Shown: one piece after another, positions 16,623 through 22,101 of the stretch | How the letters are laid out: every line of letters begins with the position of its first letter | Position numbering within the stretch: the first letter of the stretch is position 1 | Assembly (NCBI GenBank): GCA_022841665.1 | Contig: JALHRB010000028.1 | Location: forward strand, 1 to 46,690 | Source of the DNA: Pseudolabrys sp. | Lineage (GTDB): Bacteria > Pseudomonadota > Alphaproteobacteria > Rhizobiales > Xanthobacteraceae | DNA: 46,690 nucleotides | Direction of reading: 5' to 3' | Notes under the pieces: generated by a model | What the model was told of the DNA's origin: nothing | Database searches by the model: none | What the model saw: only the letters and a program-made list of their open reading frames with translations | Program-made: the position numbers and the translations under genes

Positions 16623-16646
16623 TGTACAATTATATGTACGTGTACG
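16623..16646. promoter_or_regulatory. YefM-YoeB operator
   Basis: TGTACA (16623-16628), TGTACG (16635-16640) and TGTACG (16641-16646). The first two form a palindrome read on the minus strand as CGTACA-N6-TGTACA, like the short and long TGTACA repeats known for the E. coli yefM operator. Confidence 0.8.
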
Positions 16647-16669
16647 GAACATTGTCAAGAACTTGATAT

Positions 16670-16679
16670 GACCTGGATC
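16670..16679. repeat. Left copy of the target-site direct repeat
   Basis: GACCTGGATC, directly abutting the left inverted repeat; the same ten bases abut the right inverted repeat at 19070-19079. IS1595 members usually make 8-bp duplications; the extra two bases are explained by the ends (TC/GA) being ambiguous. Confidence 0.85.
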
Positions 16680-16701
16680 GCATTTATATACTTGACAAAA
16701 G
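16680..16701. repeat. Left terminal inverted repeat of the IS1595 element
   Basis: Starts GCATTTATATACTTGACAAA and matches 19048-19069 in reverse complement over all 22 bases. It contains a consensus TTGACA (16692-16697) that may serve as the -35 of the transposase promoter, with a poor -10 (TAGGTT, 16715-16720). Confidence 0.93.
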
Positions 16702-16741
16702 TTAGCCCTTAGAGTAGGTTTCTGGTCATAGGGAGCTGCCC

Positions 16742-17665
16742 ATGACCGCCGTGTTCCAAGATCCCATCTTTCAGGATGAAACCAAGGCCCGCGAAGCTCT
16801 AGAGGCGGCGCGCTGGCCCAACGGGGTCGTTTGCCCTCATTGCGGCGGAGTGGACAAGATCGCCAAGGTGGAAGGCAAGAAACAGTCTCACCGTCCCGGC
16901 CTGTTCTACTGCGGTATGTGCTCCAGCCAATTCACTGTGACGGTTGGGACCGTTTTCGAGCGCTCGAAGGTCCCTCTCACTAAATGGTGGATGGCCGCGC
17001 ACCTGTTCAATCAGGGAAAGAATGGCGTTTCGGCCCACGAAATTCACCGCACGATTGGCGTCACCTACAAGACCGCTTGGTTCATGATGCACCGCTTGCG
17101 TGAAGCAATGGGCAGTGCCGAAGGGTTAGAGCCTATGGGCGGCGCGGGCCACACCGTGCAAGCGGACGAAACCTACTACGGCAATTCGTCTAAGCGCGCG
17201 AAACACTACCGTAAAGGTCACTCCCACAAGTCAGGCGTGATCGCACTAGTCAATCCTAAGACTGGCGAAGCTCGCGCTTTTGCCGTCAACAAGGCAACTA
17301 GCAAAGTCGTGACCGAAATTCTCCGCAAGAACGTTGATCGCAAGACGACGCTTGTTACGGACGAAAGCCCTCTCTATCGGAAAGCTGGCTACAAGAAGCA
17401 TCAGAAGGTTTTTCACACCATCAAGGAATATGTGAACAAAGAAGGCTTCACGACTAACAACGTCGAAAACTTTTTCGGAAATTTCAAGCGCGGCATGAAG
17501 GGCACCTACCGCTTTTGCGGAGAGCAACACTTGCAGCGCTATCTCAACGAGTTCGCGTTCCGATACAACAACAGGTCTGGCCTCGGAATTACCGATGGGG
17601 AACGGACGGCGCTTGCGATGAAGGGCATCGAGGGTAAGCGCCTGACGTACCGGCCGACTAACTGA
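16742..17665 (+). CDS. IS1595-family (ISXO2-like) transposase
   Basis: 307 residues, full length. N-terminal zinc ribbon with CPHC (C31, C34) and CGMC (C57, C60), a small helical region (VSAHEIHRTIGVTYKTAW), then an RNase-H-like catalytic domain: D142 (VQADETYYG), D207 (LVTDESPLY), and TTNNVENFFGNFKRGMKG with N240/E242 and K249, the family's DDN(E)K pattern. GGGAGC precedes the ATG. No frameshift or stop is present, so the element may still be mobile. It moves the surrounding 16680-19069 unit. Confidence 0.95.
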   Translation: MTAVFQDPIFQDETKAREALEAARWPNGVVCPHCGGVDKIAKVEGKKQSHRPGLFYCGMCSSQFTVTVGTVFERSKVPLTKWWMAAHLFNQGKNGVSAHEIHRTIGVTYKTAWFMMHRLREAMGSAEGLEPMGGAGHTVQADETYYGNSSKRAKHYRKGHSHKSGVIALVNPKTGEARAFAVNKATSKVVTEILRKNVDRKTTLVTDESPLYRKAGYKKHQKVFHTIKEYVNKEGFTTNNVENFFGNFKRGMKGTYRFCGEQHLQRYLNEFAFRYNNRSGLGITDGERTALAMKGIEGKRLTYRPTN

Positions 17666-17694
17666 ACAAAAGCCCAGATTTATCAAACATACTG

Positions 17695-17856
17695 TTAGGC
17701 GGTTTTTGGCTTGGCGGAAGCGCGCTTTGGCGCGGGACTCCTAGTCTTTTTCCCTCTAGGATCGCCTAACTTCATTTTCTCGTGCGGCTTGGGCTTCATG
17801 CGCACGAGTGCGCCCATTAGGCGCTTGGTTTGATCAATGTCCGGCAGCTTACCCAT
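17695..17856 (-). CDS. Small basic protein in the IS1595 element
   Basis: 53 residues from the ATG at 17854-17856; the open frame reaches 17916 but this start gives a cleaner protein. It is rich in Lys, Pro and Arg, with a central MKPKPHEKMKLGDPRGKK and a tail of SPAPKRASAKPK type, so likely disordered or nucleic-acid binding. It lies on the strand opposite to the transposase, fills the gap between transposase and HEPN gene, and its start overlaps the start of the HEPN gene head to head. A GGAG lies about 14 bases upstream. It could be spurious; the biased composition and fitted position argue for a gene. Confidence 0.4.
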   Translation of the reverse strand: MGKLPDIDQTKRLMGALVRMKPKPHEKMKLGDPRGKKTRSPAPKRASAKPKTA

Positions 17857-18874
17857 GATAAAGGCTTCATCTCCTAATTTACATTGGCAGGAACTTGTCA
17901 GGTTTGCCATCGACAATTTACCAGTTCCAAAATTGAAATGCGACCAACTGAACGAGGTTGCGGGCTACTTTTTTGGCAATATCAGACGTTTAAATCTGAT
18001 GATTCTTACGCCTAGCTTCGTGGGCGATCTTACAATCCAAATCCAACGTTGCTTCGACTACGCTGAGTTCGCAACCACGAAAACATTACAGACAGGAACG
18101 TTCGATTTTCAGGATCATCCACAGCGGCAAAAGATCGGTGAGTTAGCACAACACATTTTCCACCATGACCATCGTGAAAAGCTGCAAGCCGTTGGTTCGC
18201 CTGAGTGGGATGCTTTTGTTCTCAAAAGTATTGAATATGGAACGCAGCCCGTCCAAATGCTGGCGGACTCCCCCTCACGTCCTGGGCTGGAAGCTATCTT
18301 ATCATCGTGTCTAACCGGAACATGGACAGCATTTGAAACGATGGCGGCTGACTTATGGGAGAGCGCGATCAACGTCCACCCTAGCACGCTAGCAGAACTC
18401 AAAGGCGCAAAGACACGAATTACCAAAGGCTCACCATCAAATGACATCGACGAAGACCTCGACGAGGACACCAAGACGGCACAATCGATTCCGCTTAGCG
18501 AAGTAACTCGACATCAATACAAAATTGAAAACCTGATGGGGACGGTGCTTAAGACCCGCCGCCGTTTTGATAGCTTGGGTGGAATTCGAGAAGCATATTC
18601 CAGAGCATTCTCAAAAAAGTCGGACGCTATTGACGGCGCTCTACGCGACCCAATCCTCTATCAGTTGTCAGCCATTCGAAATTTAATCGTTCACCGCGCC
18701 GGGAAGGTTGATACAGCTTACAAAAGTAAATCTGGAAATTTCGAGATTCCCATTGCGGTTATAAACGATCATATCGCCCCAGACGGGATTGCGGTTGCTG
18801 AGATCATAACGCGCACCGTCAAATGCGCGATGAACCTCTCCAGAGCCGTTGACATCTGGATCGAGGAAAACTGA
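17837..18874 (+). CDS. HEPN-motif passenger protein of the IS1595 element
   Basis: 345 residues (339 if ATG 17855 is used). No family assigned. The C-terminal part has LYQLSAIRNLIVHRAGKVD with R281-N-L-I-V-H286, the R-x4-H signature of HEPN nucleases and HEPN-like folds. The N-terminal half is helical and carries TWTAFETMAADLWE, which recalls HEPN/RiboL-PSP-type helices; the middle has an acidic linker (NDIDEDLDEDTK). HEPN proteins are often RNases in toxin-antitoxin, abortive infection or CRISPR systems, but many are inactive. The gene is AT-richer than host genes and lies between transposase and right inverted repeat, so it travels with the element. Neither start has a good ribosome binding site. 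Confidence 0.72.
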   Translation: MSGSLPMIKASSPNLHWQELVRFAIDNLPVPKLKCDQLNEVAGYFFGNIRRLNLMILTPSFVGDLTIQIQRCFDYAEFATTKTLQTGTFDFQDHPQRQKIGELAQHIFHHDHREKLQAVGSPEWDAFVLKSIEYGTQPVQMLADSPSRPGLEAILSSCLTGTWTAFETMAADLWESAINVHPSTLAELKGAKTRITKGSPSNDIDEDLDEDTKTAQSIPLSEVTRHQYKIENLMGTVLKTRRRFDSLGGIREAYSRAFSKKSDAIDGALRDPILYQLSAIRNLIVHRAGKVDTAYKSKSGNFEIPIAVINDHIAPDGIAVAEIITRTVKCAMNLSRAVDIWIEEN

Positions 18875-19047
18875 TCTACTTCCACCACCAATAACATCGT
18901 CTTGCATTTTCGTTTCACCACGACGGCGGTGAAACGCATTTCCCCTCTCGGGTTCGAGAACCTAGGCCATCCCGTCATTCCATGACCTAGATCGCATCGT
19001 TCGTACCTGACGCTGCCCTGTCTGGGGCATTTAGGACTTATGTCCGT
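18875..19047. other. Non-coding right end of the IS1595 element
   Basis: Holds a CGTTTCACC/GGTGAAACG hairpin (18911-18919, 18928-18936) soon after the HEPN stop, possibly its terminator though no T tract follows; a GGTTCGAGAACC palindrome (18951-18962); and a 16-base near-copy of the left junction (18982-18997, 15 of 16 identical to 16668-16683). Confidence 0.6.
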
Positions 19048-19069
19048 CTTTTGTCAAGTATATAAATGC
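19048..19069. repeat. Right terminal inverted repeat of the IS1595 element
   Basis: CTTTTGTCAAGTATATAAAT plus GC, the exact reverse complement of 16680-16701. Confidence 0.93.
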
Positions 19070-19079
19070 GACCTGGATC
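19070..19079. repeat. Right copy of the target-site direct repeat
   Basis: GACCTGGATC, identical to 16670-16679. Joining the flanks restores ATGACCTGGATCAT, a TGAC-N4-ATCA dyad of Crp/Fnr-like form. Confidence 0.85.
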
Positions 19080-19142
19080 ATATGACGCTTCCCGGCGCCG
19101 GGCTACCAAGCCAGCAGGGGCACTACCCGAAAGAGCCATCCG

Positions 19143-19832
19143 ATGAAGACCTTTCCCTGGAAGACCGCGATTGCCGGCACCGCGCTTCTCGCCGGCACGA
19201 TCTATGTGTTCGCCGCCCAGCTCACGCCCGGCGCGCCCGGCATGCATGGCGGCATGGGCATGCACGGCCAGATGCCGCAAGGCGATATGGCGAAGATGCA
19301 CCAGCAGATGATGCAAGGCGGCGGCATGCAGGGCGGCATGGGCCAAGGCGGCATGCATGGCGGGCACGGCATGATGCAGCAGCGCTCCGGCGTCCCGGCC
19401 ATGCCGGGGCAGGACGCCTTCGGCACCATCCAGGAAATCATGCAGATGCTGGAAGCCGATCCGGCTACCGACTGGGCCAAGGTCGATATCGCCGCGCTGC
19501 GCGAGCACCTGATCGACATGAACGAGGTTACGCTGCGCGCCGCCGCCGCCCAGCGCGTCACCGGCGACGGCATCGAGATCGCGGTCACCGGCGAGAGCCG
19601 CACGCTCGCCGCCATCAAGCGCATGGTGCCGGCGCACATAAAGGAACTGGCGCAGAACGGCTGGAAGGCCTCCACCGAAGACCTGCCGAACGGCGTGAAG
19701 GTCACCGTCAGCGCCACCGAGGCGCAGCCGCTCGCCAAACTCAAGGGCCTCGGCTTCATGGGCCTGATGGTGCAGGGCGGCCACCACCAGCCGCATCATC
19801 TGATGATGGCCAAAGGCGAGCCGATGCACTGA
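19143..19832 (+). CDS. Exported Met/His/Gly-rich protein, probable copper binder
   Basis: 229 residues. Residues 1-25 are a signal peptide or anchor (MKTFPWKTAIAG then an Ala/Leu core). Residues 30-85 are a low-complexity tract of M, H, G and Q (GMHGGMGMHGQMPQGDM and so on), a composition typical of periplasmic Cu(I)-binding regions. From about residue 88 a compact domain follows (AFGTIQEIMQMLEADPATDW ... GIEIAVTG), and the end is again His/Met-rich (GGHHQPHHLMM). GAAAGAG lies before the ATG. It is followed on the same strand by the SHOCT protein gene, itself rich in MGGWGYGYGYG. The metal role is inferred from composition only. The IS element ends 73 bases upstream and may have altered its promoter. 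Confidence 0.82.
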   Translation: MKTFPWKTAIAGTALLAGTIYVFAAQLTPGAPGMHGGMGMHGQMPQGDMAKMHQQMMQGGGMQGGMGQGGMHGGHGMMQQRSGVPAMPGQDAFGTIQEIMQMLEADPATDWAKVDIAALREHLIDMNEVTLRAAAAQRVTGDGIEIAVTGESRTLAAIKRMVPAHIKELAQNGWKASTEDLPNGVKVTVSATEAQPLAKLKGLGFMGLMVQGGHHQPHHLMMAKGEPMH

Positions 19833-19854
19833 GCGCGCAAGCGCGGGCGGCCGT

Positions 19855-19868
19855 TTGACCGCGATCAA
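19855..19868. promoter_or_regulatory. Crp/Fnr-type (FNR/FixK/DNR-like) box
   Basis: TTGACCGCGATCAA, a perfect TTGAC-N4-ATCAA dyad. Its centre is 41-42 bases upstream of the start point predicted from the TATATT at 19890-19895, the class II activator position. Confidence 0.82.
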
Positions 19869-19889
19869 TGCGGCGCGGTCCGGACCAGC

Positions 19890-19895
19890 TATATT
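19890..19895 (+). promoter_or_regulatory. -10 box of the SHOCT gene promoter
   Basis: TATATT; start point would be near 19902-19903, giving a leader of about 37 bases before the ATG at 19940. No -35 is needed if the Crp/Fnr box at -41.5 is used. Confidence 0.6.
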
Positions 19896-19939
19896 TCATC
19901 AAGTGGTTCTTTGGGGGCGACAAACCGAGGAACGAAACC

Positions 19940-20272
19940 ATGAATGCATCTCGTCGTATGACACTTGCTGCGGCCAGTGCCGCCGCATCGATCGCCGCCG
20001 CCGCTCCGGCGCTGGCGCAACCTTATGGCCCCGGCATGATGGGAGGCTGGGGCTATGGTTACGGCTACGGCCCGATCCACTTGGTCGTCTGGGCGGTGAT
20101 CCTGATCGCCGTCATTGCCGGCGTGGTCTGGCTGGTGCGGAGCCGCTCAGACGCCGCGGCCGGCAACACGGCGCGCCGCTCGCCCGGCCTCGACGTGCTC
20201 GAGGAGCGCTACGCGCGCGGCGAGATCAACCGCGACGAATATCTCGCGAAGAAGAAAGATATTCTCGGCTAG
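19940..20272 (+). CDS. SHOCT-domain small membrane protein
   Basis: 110 residues from the ATG with GAGGAA before it; the open frame begins at 19868, but that would run through the regulatory box. Residues 1-27 are a signal sequence (Ala-rich, ending APALAQ), then PYGPGMMGGWGYGYGYG, one transmembrane helix (about 46-67), and a C-terminal SHOCT motif LDVLEERYARGEINRDEYLA. SHOCT modules are short oligomerisation or interaction helices. The glycine-tyrosine stretch and the neighbouring Met-rich protein suggest an envelope metal or stress function. A class II Crp/Fnr promoter upstream predicts induction under low oxygen or nitric oxide. The stop overlaps that of the convergent yqjG gene. Confidence 0.85.
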   Translation: MNASRRMTLAAASAAASIAAAAPALAQPYGPGMMGGWGYGYGYGPIHLVVWAVILIAVIAGVVWLVRSRSDAAAGNTARRSPGLDVLEERYARGEINRDEYLAKKKDILG

Positions 20273-21243
20273 CCGAGCCGCGCGCGGTCGTGCGGCGCGG
20301 CGAAGTCGAGCTGCGGTCCGACCGGCACGATGCCGGTCGGGTTCACTTGCCGCTGGCTGCCGTAATAATGACGCTTGATCTGTTCGAGGCTGACCGTCTC
20401 GGCCACGCCCGGCTGCTGATAGAGGTCGCGCACATAGCCCGACAAGTTCGGGTATTCGTAAATGTGCCGCCAGTTACACTTGAAGTGCGAATAATACACC
20501 GCGTCGAAGCGGATCAGCGTGCAGAACAGCCGCCAGTCGGCTTCGGTGATGACGTTGCCGACCAGATAGCGCTTCTGTCCCAGGATCTGCTCGATCTCGT
20601 CGAGCGCGTCGAACACGTTGCGGAAGGCCTGCTCGTAGGCACCTTGCGAGGTGGCGAAGCCGGCGCGATAGACGCCGTTGTTGATGTTCGGGTAGATCAG
20701 GTCGTTGAGCCGGTCGATCTCGCCGCGCAACGCTTCGGGATAATAATCGGTGCGCACGTTGGTGAAGGCGTCGAAGGCCGAATTCAACATGCGGATGATC
20801 TCGGGCGACTCGTTGTTGACGATCGTCTTGCGCTTCTTGTCCCACAGCACCGGCACGCTGACACGGCCGGTGTATTTCGGGTCGGCCAGCACGTAGATCT
20901 CCGACAGCTTGCTCTTGCCGTTGACCGCGTCGCCGCTCGATCCCTCCTCGACATTGAAGGTCCAGCCGTCCCGGAGCATGTCCGGCGAGACCGTGGACAT
21001 CGAGACGACGTTCTCCAGCCCCTTGAGCTTGCGAAAGATGATGGTGCGGTGCGCCCACGGGCAGGAGAGGGCGACATAGAGGTGGTAGCGGCCGGGCTCG
21101 GCGGCAAAGCCGCCCTCGCCGGAGGGGCCGGGGCTGCCGTCCGGCGTCACCCAGTTGCGGAAGCGCGTCGCCGGCCGGATGAACTGGCCGTTTTGGGTGC
21201 GCACCCCGTCTTCCTGCCAGACGCCGTCAACCAGTTGTCCCAT
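20269..21243 (-). CDS. yqjG: Glutathionyl-hydroquinone reductase (YqjG/ECM4-type GST)
   Basis: 324 residues, typical for the Xi-class glutathione transferases that reduce glutathionyl-hydroquinones in the cytoplasm. It begins MGQLVDGVWQEDGV as family members do; the catalytic cysteine is in VALSCPWAHRT; downstream are NNESPEIIRMLNSAF and the C-terminal GST helices with FDAVYYSHFKCN. The longer open frame to 21324 runs through a palindrome; the ATG at 21241-21243 with GGAGAG is the proper start. It converges on the SHOCT gene with overlapping stop codons. Confidence 0.93.
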   Translation of the reverse strand: MGQLVDGVWQEDGVRTQNGQFIRPATRFRNWVTPDGSPGPSGEGGFAAEPGRYHLYVALSCPWAHRTIIFRKLKGLENVVSMSTVSPDMLRDGWTFNVEEGSSGDAVNGKSKLSEIYVLADPKYTGRVSVPVLWDKKRKTIVNNESPEIIRMLNSAFDAFTNVRTDYYPEALRGEIDRLNDLIYPNINNGVYRAGFATSQGAYEQAFRNVFDALDEIEQILGQKRYLVGNVITEADWRLFCTLIRFDAVYYSHFKCNWRHIYEYPNLSGYVRDLYQQPGVAETVSLEQIKRHYYGSQRQVNPTGIVPVGPQLDFAAPHDRARLG

Positions 21244-21272
21244 GCGATCTCTCCATGCACTGCGGCACGGCC

Positions 21273-21311
21273 TTCTTTCCCTCTCCCCGCAATGCGGGGA
21301 GAGGGAAAGAA
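21273..21311. repeat. Perfect 39-base palindrome, CTCTCCCCGC family
   Basis: 19-bp arms either side of one central base (21292), core CCCTCTCCCCGCA/TGCGGGGAGAGGG. It lies between the divergent yqjG and GNAT genes. Related cores occur at 34195-34384 and 42036-42191. Confidence 0.85.
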
Positions 21312-21443
21312 AGCGAGCCCTCATTTAGGCTGTTCGCAGGCATTACGCCAAGGGCGGCCAAGGGCGATGGACCAGAATCGACAAAAGGTGCTAATCGGCT
21401 GCGGCATCCATCGGGGACCGTCGGGGCGGTCCATTCGAGGCTC

Positions 21444-21953
21444 ATGAGCGACCTTGCGCTGACGATCCTGCCCGAGACCGCCGACGACGCGCTCGCCGTC
21501 GAGCGCCTGCACGAGCGCACCTTCGGCCCCGGCCGCTATGCGCGCAGCGCCTTTCGCATCCGCGAGGGCAGGGGACATGTGCTCGACCTGTCCTTCACCG
21601 CGCGCATCGGCTCGCTGCTGGTCGGCTCGCTCCGGCTGACGCCGATCTGCATCGGCGAGACGCCGGCGCTGCTGCTCGGGCCGCTGACGGTGGAGCCGCC
21701 CTTCCGCTCGCGCGGCATCGGCCGCGGCCTGATCGAGCGCGCGCTGGAAATCGCCAAGACCAAGGGTCACAAGCTCGTCGTGCTGGTCGGCGACGAGCCG
21801 TTCTACGGCAAGCTCGGCTTCAAGAAGATTCCGAAAGGCCGGGTGAAGATGCCGGGCCCGGTCGATCCCGCCCGCCTGCTGGTCGCGGAATTGCAGCCCG
21901 GCGCCTTCGATGGCGCGTCGGGATTGATCAGGCCGGATTGGGAATTGACCTAA
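21444..21953 (+). CDS. GNAT-family N-acetyltransferase (YhbS-like)
   Basis: 169 residues from ATG 21444 (after CGAGG); the frame is open to 21255 but the upstream part is repeat sequence. The GNAT fold is clear: LLLGPLTVEPPFRSRGIGRG is motif A with the acetyl-CoA pyrophosphate loop (R-x-x-G-I-G), then ALEIAKTKGHKLVVLVGD and FYGKLGFKKIP, the motif B region. The acceptor is unknown. It stands alone between two repeats, divergent from yqjG. Confidence 0.9.
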   Translation: MSDLALTILPETADDALAVERLHERTFGPGRYARSAFRIREGRGHVLDLSFTARIGSLLVGSLRLTPICIGETPALLLGPLTVEPPFRSRGIGRGLIERALEIAKTKGHKLVVLVGDEPFYGKLGFKKIPKGRVKMPGPVDPARLLVAELQPGAFDGASGLIRPDWELT

Positions 21954-21956
21954 GCC

Positions 21957-22100
21957 CTGTCCCGGGCGCAGCGCAGCGTGAAGCGAAGCGAAACGGTGCG
22001 CTGCAGAACCGGGACCTTCACGAATTCAGAACTTGGGACGGCCCCGGATCAGCGGTGCATCACTCCGCTTCGCTTCGTGCTGCGCCGCGTCCGGGGCGCG
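21957..22100. repeat. Long imperfect inverted repeat, CCCGGGCGCAGC family
   Basis: About 144 bases with CCCGG-GCGCAGCGCAGCG near the left and GCTGCGCCGCGTCCGGGG at the right, plus inner GGTGCGCTGCAG and GATCAGCGGTGCATCACT. It fills the space between convergent genes. A second member is at 43348-43464. Confidence 0.75.
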
Positions 22101-22101
22101 A

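Larger units (their letters stand above)
16680..19069 (+). mobile_element. IS1595-family insertion element with passenger gene
   Basis: A complete 2.39-kb element. Boundaries come from a perfect 22-bp terminal inverted repeat (16680-16701 and 19048-19069) and the flanking 10-bp direct repeat. Contents: an intact 307-residue transposase, a small basic ORF on the opposite strand, a 345-residue HEPN-motif protein, and about 170 bases of structured non-coding DNA at the right end. Base composition is near 50% GC, unlike the host. Simple IS1595 elements are about 1 kb; passenger-bearing members are known in the family. The insertion lies between yefM and the Met/His-rich protein gene. The undamaged ends and open frames indicate recent arrival. 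Confidence 0.92.
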
